DNA of 64,000 bases from an uncultured Clostridia bacterium. Its GTDB lineage: Bacteria > Bacillota > Clostridia > Oscillospirales > Ruminococcaceae. The notes under the pieces were generated by a model. It was given only the letters and a program-made list of their open reading frames with translations, did no database searches and had not been told where the DNA came from. Position numbers and translations under genes: made by a program. The stretch is from positions 1 to 64,000 of the forward strand of contig CANRNT010000002.1 in the NCBI GenBank assembly GCA_947631995.1, read 5' to 3'. Shown piece by piece: positions 34,204-41,398 of the stretch (position 1 is the first letter of the stretch; each line of letters starts with the position of its first letter).

Positions 34204-34460
34204 GGGGAAAACTCTTTCTCACAGTTGCTGCGCAACTGCGAAAGGCTTGTTCCCCCTCTTCCGAAGGAAGAGTAACCCCTATTCCAAAGACTTTTATATT
34301 GTTTTTGGCGAGGGGCAATTTGTTTTTATAAATCTGTTATAGGTTGTAAGTTCTGCGTGTATTATATAGTATAATTACCCCTCGCCAAAAATATATGAGT
34401 TTTAGTGAGGGGGCTTGGGGGATGACCCTTTTCCAAAAGGGTCTCCCCCAAAAGAAAACA
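34204..34460. repeat. Palindromic element family I, second full copy
   Basis: Fills most of the 377-base gap 34164-34540. The long inverted repeat (TTTTTGGCGAGGGGCAATTT at 34312-34331 against AATTACCCCTCGCCAAAAA at 34373-34391) and the GGGGG...CCCCC hairpin (34417-34449) match the copy at 16553-16700 in order and orientation. The left end differs: it has an extra hairpin CAGTTGCTGCGCAACTG near 34222-34238, so the element is modular. Confidence 0.85.
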
Positions 34461-34490
34461 GGTACAGGAGCGCAAATATTGCCTTATGTA

Positions 34491-34520
34491 TTGACAAAAC
34501 TTGCCTTAATGTGATACAAT
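34491..34520 (+). promoter_or_regulatory. Sigma-A type promoter
   Basis: TTGACA (34491-34496), 18 bases, TACAAT (34515-34520), for the gene at 34541. Confidence 0.8.
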
Positions 34521-34540
34521 AAAATCGGAGGTGGAAAAAT

Positions 34541-34975
34541 ATGGACAGTTCACAAAACTTATTCGGCGAGATATTCAAATGTTTGTTATGCGGTTTTCTG
34601 TTTAATATTACAGCGTTTCTCGGCGCGGTTCTGCACCCTGTTTTTGCACTTATGATTTTTCCTGCTGTGTACTTTTTTGTACAGCTATGCTTTTTTCTGA
34701 ATCGCAGAAATAGCAGCAGATACTACTTTTGTGTTATATTGACGGTGATATTTGCTTTAGCGATATCATTATTGTTGTTCAGAGCACATTTTCTTTACAA
34801 CCTGTATGTAGTGGTAAGCAGAAAATTACACAGAAAGTACTCAGAGCCTAGTGCAGTCACCGGACTTATAGAGCTGATAAGCCTACAGTTGAATGCTTGT
34901 ATTATGATTGTCTCGATAATAATAAGTTTTATAACAAGACTTCTGCAAAAGAAGAAAGCCAAAGCGGCGGAGTGA
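34541..34975 (+). CDS. AT-rich orphan membrane protein
   Basis: A 144-aa protein with about four hydrophobic segments and a lysine-rich C-terminus (LQKKKAKAAE). Not recognised. Codon use is more AT-rich than the neighbours (many TTT, ATT, TTA), and it lies directly downstream of a repeat element, so recent acquisition or relaxed selection is possible. GGAGGTGG lies about 7 bases before the ATG, and it has its own promoter. Confidence 0.6.
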   Translation: MDSSQNLFGEIFKCLLCGFLFNITAFLGAVLHPVFALMIFPAVYFFVQLCFFLNRRNSSRYYFCVILTVIFALAISLLLFRAHFLYNLYVVVSRKLHRKYSEPSAVTGLIELISLQLNACIMIVSIIISFITRLLQKKKAKAAE

Positions 34976-35028
34976 TACGAATATATAAGCATAAAAATAA
35001 AAGCACCGCGTAGCCAAGAGCCGATTTA

Positions 35029-35058
35029 TTGACAAGCCGCAATAAAAAGTGCTATAAT
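35029..35058 (+). promoter_or_regulatory. Consensus promoter for nadE
   Basis: TTGACA (35029-35034), 18 bases, TATAAT (35053-35058). Confidence 0.85.
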
Positions 35059-35119
35059 GAAATTACAAATGATTACATTCGTATCGGACAATTATATCAT
35101 ATAATACAAGGAGCTCATT

Positions 35120-37057
35120 ATGAAAGACGGTTTTATAAAGGTCGCGGCGTGCACGCCGAAAATAAAGGTCGCGGACGTTGACTACAACGTATCGCAGATA
35201 AAAAAGCAGATAAAGGACTGCTCCGCAAAGGGCGTTAAGCTTGCGGTGTTCCCCGAGCTTTGTCTTACCGGCTACACCTGTCAGGATCTGTTCTTTCAGG
35301 ACGCGCTGCTTAATAAGGCGCAGGAGGGTCTGGGCAAGATAAAAAAAGCCTCCAAAGGACTTGACATGATGATAGCCGTGGGACTTCCCGTAAAGGCGAA
35401 AGGCAAGATCTACAACTGCGTCGCGGTACTGCTTGACGGCAGGATAGAGGCTCTTATACCGAAAACTCATCTGCCGAATTACGGCGAGTTTTACGAGGCG
35501 CGCCACTTTGCCCCGTACACGGGTGAAAACGAGTGGATAGACCTGCCGCTTGCGGGTGAGAGCGACGTATTTATAGGACAGATGGTCTTTCAATGCAAGC
35601 AGTTGCCGCAGCTGAAGATAGGCTTTGAGATATGCGAGGACTTGTGGGTGGCTGACCCTGTATCCAACTACCTTGCAAAGGCGGGAGCGACGGTTATATG
35701 CAACATTTCAGCTTCAAATGAAACGATAGGCAAGGAGCAGTACCGCAGACAGCTTGTCGCGAACCAGTCGGCGCGGCTGGCGGCAGGGTATATATACGCC
35801 TCCGCAGGCGACGGCGAAAGCACGCAGGACATGGTATTTTCAGGGCACAACATTATTGCCGAAAACGGCGTTATACTCGCCGAGAGCAAGCTCTTTGAAA
35901 ACGGCATTACTGTTTCGGAGATAGATATAAACAAGCTGACATTCGAGCGCAGCAGACTATCGACCTACGAAGCCGACAGCGTTGAAGTTCAGCACATTTG
36001 CTTTTCTGTATTTGAGATGAAAGCGGCTAAGTGCGAGCTTACAAGAAGCTTTGCGAAAACGCCTTTCATACCGCAAAACGCGGCAGAGCGAGACGAGCGC
36101 TGTCACCTTATTTTGCAGATGCAGTCGCACGGGCTTATGAAGCGCATAGAGCACACGGGTTCAAAGAGCGTTGTTATAGGCATTTCGGGCGGGCTGGATT
36201 CTACCCTTGCGCTGTTGGTATGCGTTATGGCTATGGATCTTCTCAAAAGGAAGCACAGCGATATTGTCACGGTGACTATGCCGTGTTTTGGTACGACAAA
36301 GCGCACGCGCTCGAACGCCGAGATACTTTGCCGCGCGCTGGGAACTGATTTTCGCGAAGTTGACATAACAAAGTCGGTGCGGCAGCATTTTGAAGATATA
36401 GGTCACGACGAAAGTGTTCACGATGTTGTGTACGAAAACGGTCAGGCGAGAGAGCGCACAAAGGTGCTTATGGATATTGCAAACCAAACGTCCGGCATGG
36501 TTATCGGCACGGGCGATCTGAGCGAACTTGCTCTCGGCTGGGCGACCTACAACGGCGATCATATGTCTATGTACGGGGTAAATTCTTCCGTACCGAAAAC
36601 GCTTGTGCGGCACATCGTCAAGTATTACGCAGACACCTGCACGAGCGAGGAGCTTTCGGCGGTGCTGAATGATATTCTGGCAACGCCCGTTTCTCCCGAG
36701 CTTTTGCCTACCGACGAGAGCGGCACGCAGATAACGCAGAAGACCGAGGATCTTGTAGGCCCTTACGAGCTGCACGACTTTTTCCTCTACTATGCTATAC
36801 GCTGGGGATTTGAGCCCAAAAAAGTGTACAGAATTGCTTTAAGAGCATTTGATGGCAGCTATGAAAATGATGTCATACTGAAGTGGCTGAAAGTTTTCTA
36901 CCGCAGATTTTTCTCGCAGCAGTTCAAGCGTTCCTGCCTGCCCGACGGCGCAAAGATAGGCTCTGTAACGCTTTCACCTCGCGGCGACTGGCGTATGCCC
37001 TCGGACGCGTGCGCTAAACTCTGGCTGGAGCAGCTTGACAAGTTAGGCGAGGAATAA
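35120..37057 (+). CDS. nadE: Glutamine-dependent NAD(+) synthetase
   Basis: A 645-aa two-domain enzyme for the last step of NAD synthesis: deamido-NAD, ATP and glutamine give NAD. The N-terminal nitrilase-type glutaminase has its Glu (FPELCLTGYTCQD), Lys (PKTHLPNYGEFYE) and Cys (GFEICEDLWV). The C-terminal synthetase has the PP-loop GISGGLDSTLAL near residue 355 and TGDLSELALGWATYNGD. The length fits the long bacterial form. The vitamin transporter pnuC elsewhere in the window may serve the same coenzyme pool; that link is inference. Confidence 0.95.
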   Translation: MKDGFIKVAACTPKIKVADVDYNVSQIKKQIKDCSAKGVKLAVFPELCLTGYTCQDLFFQDALLNKAQEGLGKIKKASKGLDMMIAVGLPVKAKGKIYNCVAVLLDGRIEALIPKTHLPNYGEFYEARHFAPYTGENEWIDLPLAGESDVFIGQMVFQCKQLPQLKIGFEICEDLWVADPVSNYLAKAGATVICNISASNETIGKEQYRRQLVANQSARLAAGYIYASAGDGESTQDMVFSGHNIIAENGVILAESKLFENGITVSEIDINKLTFERSRLSTYEADSVEVQHICFSVFEMKAAKCELTRSFAKTPFIPQNAAERDERCHLILQMQSHGLMKRIEHTGSKSVVIGISGGLDSTLALLVCVMAMDLLKRKHSDIVTVTMPCFGTTKRTRSNAEILCRALGTDFREVDITKSVRQHFEDIGHDESVHDVVYENGQARERTKVLMDIANQTSGMVIGTGDLSELALGWATYNGDHMSMYGVNSSVPKTLVRHIVKYYADTCTSEELSAVLNDILATPVSPELLPTDESGTQITQKTEDLVGPYELHDFFLYYAIRWGFEPKKVYRIALRAFDGSYENDVILKWLKVFYRRFFSQQFKRSCLPDGAKIGSVTLSPRGDWRMPSDACAKLWLEQLDKLGEE

Positions 37058-37092
37058 AATGAAGTTAAGAACACATTGCGAGATTATAAAAC

Positions 37093-37129
37093 CGCCTTTG
37101 CTCACGGTGGTGTGAGTAAGGGCGTTTTT
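37093..37129 (+). terminator. Intrinsic terminator of nadE
   Basis: CGCCTTTGCTCAC pairs with GTGAGTAAGGGCG (two G-U pairs) around GGTGGT, followed by TTTTTC. It ends right at the -35 of the next promoter. Confidence 0.85.
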
Positions 37130-37130
37130 C

Positions 37131-37160
37131 TTGACATAAGGCGACAAGATATGTTATAAT
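37131..37160 (+). promoter_or_regulatory. Promoter of the toxin mRNA
   Basis: Exact TTGACA (37131-37136), 18 bases, TATAAT (37155-37160). Transcription from about 37167 gives a leader of about 180 bases before the 26-codon reading frame. Confidence 0.85.
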
Positions 37161-37240
37161 ATATTTACGGAATACCGACGAAATACGACATCGGTAGTCG
37201 GTAACAGCGTCTTCTTGCGAAGCCGCTTATAAGTTTTGTT

Positions 37241-37266
37241 TTGCCGACAAAGGGTCGGCAATTTTT
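37241..37266 (+). terminator. Terminator-like hairpin inside the toxin leader
   Basis: TTGCCGAC and GTCGGCAA form an 8-bp stem around AAAGG, followed by TTTTT. It may attenuate transcription before the toxin frame or shape the leader. Another perfect hairpin, GCGACTTC/GAAGTCGC, follows at 37269-37287. Confidence 0.6.
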
Positions 37267-37309
37267 ACGCGACTTCATAGAAGTCGCTGAAAACCACAAA
37301 ACTTCTCTT

Positions 37310-37339
37310 CCCTTTGCCCTCAGACTGAGGAAGAAAGGG
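37310..37339 (+). promoter_or_regulatory. Hairpin hiding the toxin ribosome site
   Basis: CCCTTT (37310-37315) can pair with AAAGGG (37334-37339), the core of the Shine-Dalgarno GAAAGGGGG, and an inner stem CCTC/GAGG (37318-37330) closes the loop. Sequestered ribosome sites are a feature of type I toxin mRNAs. Confidence 0.6.
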
Positions 37340-37348
37340 GGAATGTAT

Positions 37349-37429
37349 ATGGATATTGCTACGGCAGTATTGATCATAATAATTCTCGCGTTGATAAACG
37401 AGATTATTAAGAACATACATAAAAAATAA
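37349..37429 (+). CDS. 26-aa membrane peptide, candidate type I toxin
   Basis: The peptide has a short acidic start (MDIATA), one hydrophobic stretch of Val, Leu, Ile and Ala (about residues 7-20) and a basic tail (IKNIHKK). This is the shape of holin-like and Fst/TxpA-type toxins that damage the cytoplasmic membrane. GAAAGGGGG lies 7 bases before the ATG at 37349; an ATG at 37343 is too close to it. The frame sits between its own promoter (37131-37160) and an opposing antisense promoter (37519-37547), with overlapping 3' ends, which is the layout of a type I toxin-antitoxin locus. Toxicity is not shown here. Confidence 0.72.
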   Translation: MDIATAVLIIIILALINEIIKNIHKK

Positions 37430-37512
37430 CCGCAAGCCTCCAAAACTGTGCGGTTATTTACAATAACTAGCAGGGAGACAACCGCTTAGTCTAAGCCGGT
37501 GCTCCTTTTTCT
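37419..37512 (-). ncRNA. Antisense RNA, candidate antitoxin
   Basis: A minus-strand RNA of about 90 bases is predicted from promoter TTGACA-17-TATAAT (37547-37519). It would start near 37512 and end after the stem AATAACCGCA/TGCGGTTATT (37458-37425) followed by TTTTTT. It is fully complementary to the 3' part of the toxin mRNA, from its last codons to its terminator. Its 5' stem-loop (GGAGCACCGGCTTAG... ) mirrors the 3' hairpin of the mRNA, so loop-loop contact is possible. Confidence 0.72.
37473..37510 (+). terminator. Terminator of the toxin mRNA
   Basis: GGGAG and ACCGCTTAG pair with CTAAGCCGGT and GCTCC (one bulge), followed by TTTTT at 37506-37510. It places the mRNA 3' end opposite the antisense RNA 5' end. 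Confidence 0.75.
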
Positions 37513-37518
37513 ATTTAT

Positions 37519-37547
37519 ATTATACACTATGAAAATTTATTTGTCAA
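37519..37547 (-). promoter_or_regulatory. Consensus promoter of the antisense RNA
   Basis: On the minus strand TTGACA (37547-37542), 17 bases, TATAAT (37524-37519). Both hexamers match the consensus, and no reading frame follows on that strand. Confidence 0.9.
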
Positions 37548-37631
37548 GAGGTTTTAAAAAAGAGACATCCTGCTAAGTGTATGTTCAAAAGCTCTGCCTG
37601 ACAAAATTATATAAAAAATTTAATTTTACTC

Positions 37632-37660
37632 TTGCTTTTAAGAACCTGACGTGTTATAAT
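37632..37660 (+). promoter_or_regulatory. Promoter for the 37725-39035 unit
   Basis: TTGCTT (37632-37637), 17 bases, TATAAT (37655-37660). Confidence 0.72.
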
Positions 37661-37724
37661 GTAATTTGGGTAATACCGAACACTTTATGCAAAATATATA
37701 CATTTACATTTAAGGAGCAACAAC

Positions 37725-38273
37725 ATGGCGATATACCTTTATCATTATTACGATCAGGAGATAGGCCCTTTCAAAAACCTTTCTGCGCTTTCCGACGAGG
37801 AGGCGAAGCAGATACTTCTCGATATGCGCGAGACAAAGCCTTATTCTCAGCCTGCGCAGAGAGACGTTCTTTATATGATGCGCCGCCGCCAGTACGAAAA
37901 AATAGCTTATGACAAATTCGTTGAGATAGGCGGCAAACCGCAGAGAACTTATCCGCAGTACATGGTAGTAGAATACTGCAAATGGATGAGCGAATGGTAT
38001 CAGAACAGCGCGTTCATAAAGATACCGATAGAGAAGTTCAACAAGGATACTATCTCGTTCACATACGGCGATATGCCGTTGAATTTCAGCCCGCTGGAGG
38101 AGAGCGACAGCAAACCCTACCGCGGCAAGGTGTATAACTACGAGCAGATACTTAAAGTTATCGAGGAATACGGTCTGCCGCAGGAGTGGAACCCAAACGG
38201 AGAGCTGGGCCCCGAGAGGTACATAGAAGTTCAGGTGTGGAGCGACGACGCTATCGCAGAGTATATAAAGTAA
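37725..38273 (+). CDS. Conserved soluble protein of unknown function
   Basis: A 182-aa protein without signal peptide or membrane segment and not assigned to a family. It is rich in aromatic residues (MAIYLYHYYDQEIGPF at the start, VYNYEQILKVIEEYG near residue 145) and contains a basic stretch MMRRRQYEKIAYDKF. AAGGAG lies about 9 bases before the ATG. The zinc-ribbon gene starts 18 bases later, so the two are likely translated from one mRNA and may act together. Confidence 0.6.
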   Translation: MAIYLYHYYDQEIGPFKNLSALSDEEAKQILLDMRETKPYSQPAQRDVLYMMRRRQYEKIAYDKFVEIGGKPQRTYPQYMVVEYCKWMSEWYQNSAFIKIPIEKFNKDTISFTYGDMPLNFSPLEESDSKPYRGKVYNYEQILKVIEEYGLPQEWNPNGELGPERYIEVQVWSDDAIAEYIK

Positions 38274-38291
38274 CGCAAAGGAGAATGTGCT

Positions 38292-39035
38292 ATGGCCATG
38301 ATAGTTTACGGCTGGGGAAATGTGCTGAAGAAAAAGCAGTTTATGGGGTATCAGTATTGCGCGAGCTGCTGCGACTTTATGCCCGCATATCTGGCTAAAG
38401 TTGTTTTTCGTATACACATATGCTACATACCGATATTCATGCTGACAAAGGGTCACTACATCTGCTGCGGCACTTGCGAGAGAGGCAAAGAGATATCCAA
38501 GCTTGAATACAAAATGCTAAAATTCAACTATAAGGCGATGAGCAAATCGCAGGGCAAAAAGGCTTTTACAGAGCTTTGCAAGCTGTGTGACAGCCTGCCC
38601 AATTATTCCCCCGAGAACGTTGAGTATGTATACGGTCAGATAGCTTCTTCCTACCCGATATCAGCGAACGAAGTTTTGCAAAATCACTACCGCGAGCTTA
38701 TAACCGCGCGTTTGCAGGTAATGGAGGCTTTGAGAGCTCAGCGCGCAGGAGCAGCGATACAGCAGCCCGCCGCCCCGAAAGCCTTGCAGACTGGCGAAGA
38801 ATGGACCTGCCCCAACTGCGGAAGCAAGAACAAAGCAAAATTCTGTTCTAGCTGCGGTCAGGCAAAACCTGCCCCGACTATGGACGAAGTGCAGATACCT
38901 CAGACAGCGCAGCCGACGCAGCAACAGCCTGCACAGACTGCGCCCGTTACAGTTTGTCCGCGCTGCGGAAAAGAGGACAACTCCGCACCGTTTTTCTGTA
39001 TGGCGTGCGGCGCGCCCATGAACAAGCCGCAGTAA
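38292..39035 (+). CDS. Zinc-ribbon protein with Pro/Gln linkers
   Basis: A 247-aa soluble protein with several Cys pairs: YCASCC (about 23-28) and CCGTCERG (about 58-65) in an N-terminal treble-cleft-like part, a helical middle, then two C-terminal zinc ribbons (CPNCGSKNKAKFCSSCG and CPRCGKEDNSAPFFCMACG) separated by Ala, Pro and Gln-rich linkers. Zinc binding is likely, partner unknown. It forms a unit with the preceding gene. Confidence 0.7.
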   Translation: MAMIVYGWGNVLKKKQFMGYQYCASCCDFMPAYLAKVVFRIHICYIPIFMLTKGHYICCGTCERGKEISKLEYKMLKFNYKAMSKSQGKKAFTELCKLCDSLPNYSPENVEYVYGQIASSYPISANEVLQNHYRELITARLQVMEALRAQRAGAAIQQPAAPKALQTGEEWTCPNCGSKNKAKFCSSCGQAKPAPTMDEVQIPQTAQPTQQQPAQTAPVTVCPRCGKEDNSAPFFCMACGAPMNKPQ

Positions 39036-39062
39036 GCAGCTTAAAGTATATATAGTATATAA

Positions 39063-39098
39063 AAAAGCAGTACGTTTTTAGCGTACTGCTTTTGATTT
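39063..39098. terminator. Bidirectional intrinsic terminator
   Basis: AAAAGCAGTACG and CGTACTGCTTTT pair around TTTTTAG between two convergent genes; T runs on either strand allow use in both directions. Confidence 0.85.
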
Positions 39099-39109
39099 TG
39101 TGCTGATAT

Positions 39110-41218
39110 TTACGCGTTGTTCTCTGCGGCGTATTTTGCTATAACGCCTGCAACAAGGTGCGAGGGAAGCTGTTCGTAGCGCAGCTTTTCAAATGTGAAG
39201 TAGCCTCTGCCCTGCGTCATCTGCCGCAGCAGCAGAACGAAATCTGTCATCTCGCTCATAGGCACCTCCGCAACTATCTCTGTAAGACCCTTCTTATCCG
39301 CAGGATTCATTCCCAGAACTCTGCCCCTGCGCTTGTTGAGCTCGCCCATCATATCGCCCGTGTTCTCATCGGGTACGCAAACATTCAGAGCGCCTATCGG
39401 CTCAAGAAGAACGGGGTCTGCCTGTGGTATACCCTCTTTGAAAGCCAGCGAAGCGGCTATCTTGAACGCCATTTCCGAAGAATCAACAGGGTGATACGAG
39501 CCGTCGACCAGTATCGCTTTCAGTCCAACAACAGGGAAGCCTGCCAGCAGACCTTTCTTTACACATTCCTGCAATCCCTTTTCAACGGCAGGGAAGTAGT
39601 TCTTCGGAACAGCTCCGCCGAATACTCTTTCTTCAAACACAAGCTCATCGGATACGCACGGTTCAAACTCTATCCATACGTCGCCGTACTGACCGTGACC
39701 GCCCGACTGCTTCTTGTGTCTGCCCTGGACTTTGACCTTCTTGCGTATAGTTTCGCGGTAGGATATCTTCGGTACGGCGGTTACTATCTCAACGCCGAAA
39801 GTGTCTTTCAGTCTGCCCGCTATGCTGTCAAGGTGAAGTCCTCCGAGGGTACTCAGTATCATCTCGTTGGTGGCGTTGTCAAGAGCGTATGTTATGGTCA
39901 TATCCTCTTCCAGAAGTCTTGCCATAGCGGAAGCTATCTTTGCTTCGTCGCCCTGTTTCTTTGCCTTTACCGCCATATCGTAGCAGGGCTTGGGGAATGT
40001 TATCTTATCAAGCGCGATAACCTTGTCGGGGGCGCATATCGTGTCGTTGGTGTTGACGTTCATCTTTGTGGCGACCACTATATCTCCCGAAACGGCTTCG
40101 CTGACATCTATCTGCTTTTTGCCTACCAGCGTCATCAGCTTGCCGACCTTTTCGGTGTTTCCCGTAGAAGCGTTAACAACGTCCATACCCGCCGTAAGCT
40201 TTCCGCTGTGTACCTTTATGAATGACATCTTGCCTACGAACGGGTCGGCGACCGTCTTGAACACGAACGCGCACAGCGGCTGTGAGGCGCTGCACTTTAT
40301 CTCAACGATATCATCGTCGGTAGCAGCTTCGATAACGTCGTCGTCGCTCTGATTCGGCACGAGCAGCGTCATCTCCTTGAGGAGCATATCAACGCCCTCC
40401 ATTGTAGCCGCGGAAACGCAGGTAACGGGAGTTATAACGCCCGACTTCATTCCCTTGTGTATGCCGTCGATAAGCTCTTTCTGCGTGAACGGCTCGCCGA
40501 GTATGAACTTCTCCAGAAGCTCCTCGTCCGTCTCTGCCACAGCCTCAGAAACAGCCGCAACAAGTCCGTCGATACGGTACTCCATATTTGCCGCTACTTC
40601 GGCGGTCGGCATATCGGTCTCTACCGCGTTTCCCTTGCCGTCGTACTTGTAGGCTTTCATCTCTATGAGATTGACATAAGAAACTATCTTTCTGTCGGCG
40701 ATAACGGGAACTACAACGGGGCATACCGTCGGGCCGAACTCGGATTTGAGCTGCGTGAGCACGTTGTTGAAGTTGGCGTTGTCGTCGTCGAGCTTTGTAA
40801 CAACGAACATCTTCGGCTTGCCGAGAGCTTCGGCGCACTCATACGCCTTGTGCGTGCCTACCTTTACTCCCGATTTGCCTGATACGGTTATTACCGCGCA
40901 GTCGCACGCTGCGATACCCTCCGTCATACCGCTCGCATAGTCGAACAGTCCCGGAGTATCCAGCAGGTTTATCTTGTATTCGTCAAGACCCAGCTTTGCG
41001 CCCGCTGTCTCAAAGCAAGAAAGCGATGTGTAAACCGAGCATTTTCTCTTTATCTCGTCAGCCGTGTAGTCGGAAACGGTATTGCCGTCCGCTACTTTTC
41101 CGAGCCTGTCGGTAGCTCCGCACTTATAAAGCAGAGCTTCTGTCAGCGAAGTCTTGCCCGAGCCTGCGTGACCCGCAAGCGCTATATTTTTGATTTTTGA
41201 GCGTTCATAATTTTTCAA
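39110..41218 (-). CDS. EF-G-like translation GTPase (EF-G2 type)
   Basis: A 702-aa translational GTPase with G1 AGHAGSGKTSLTEAL, G3 DTPGLFDYASG and G4 TKLD in place of NKxD, followed by EF-G domains II to V (KQSGGHGQYGDVWIEFEP in domain IV, LNKRRGRVLGM in domain V). It belongs to the EF-G paralogue branch rather than the housekeeping fusA, which normally sits with ribosomal protein genes. The role of the paralogue is uncertain. The start is taken as TTG 41218, behind GGGAGAG at 8 bases; a start at 41269 would include that site within the coding sequence. Confidence 0.85.
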   Translation of the reverse strand: MKNYERSKIKNIALAGHAGSGKTSLTEALLYKCGATDRLGKVADGNTVSDYTADEIKRKCSVYTSLSCFETAGAKLGLDEYKINLLDTPGLFDYASGMTEGIAACDCAVITVSGKSGVKVGTHKAYECAEALGKPKMFVVTKLDDDNANFNNVLTQLKSEFGPTVCPVVVPVIADRKIVSYVNLIEMKAYKYDGKGNAVETDMPTAEVAANMEYRIDGLVAAVSEAVAETDEELLEKFILGEPFTQKELIDGIHKGMKSGVITPVTCVSAATMEGVDMLLKEMTLLVPNQSDDDVIEAATDDDIVEIKCSASQPLCAFVFKTVADPFVGKMSFIKVHSGKLTAGMDVVNASTGNTEKVGKLMTLVGKKQIDVSEAVSGDIVVATKMNVNTNDTICAPDKVIALDKITFPKPCYDMAVKAKKQGDEAKIASAMARLLEEDMTITYALDNATNEMILSTLGGLHLDSIAGRLKDTFGVEIVTAVPKISYRETIRKKVKVQGRHKKQSGGHGQYGDVWIEFEPCVSDELVFEERVFGGAVPKNYFPAVEKGLQECVKKGLLAGFPVVGLKAILVDGSYHPVDSSEMAFKIAASLAFKEGIPQADPVLLEPIGALNVCVPDENTGDMMGELNKRRGRVLGMNPADKKGLTEIVAEVPMSEMTDFVLLLRQMTQGRGYFTFEKLRYEQLPSHLVAGVIAKYAAENNA

Positions 41219-41317
41219 CTGAAATTCTCTCCCGTCATTGCGATTTATGCAGCCGTAACAGAAATACAAGCATATGTTTATTAAAAATGACTAATTTAAA
41301 TTCAACTGCACGACTTA

Positions 41318-41346
41318 ATTATATAACAATTTCACATAGATTGCAA
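41318..41346 (-). promoter_or_regulatory. Promoter of the EF-G paralogue
   Basis: Minus strand TTGCAA (41346-41341), 17 bases, TATAAT (41323-41318). Confidence 0.72.
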
Positions 41347-41398
41347 CGGATTTCGGGATTGTTTACAATTTATTAATATTCAAGGGCTGATTTTTACT

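Noticed and set aside
37241..37429. The longer 62-codon version of the toxin frame
   Set aside because: Its first 36 codons overlap the leader hairpins and have no ribosome site; the strong site GAAAGGGGG points to 37349.
39158..40225. A 355-codon plus-strand frame inside the EF-G paralogue
   Set aside because: Antisense shadow of conserved GTPase domains; no homology, no initiation signal.
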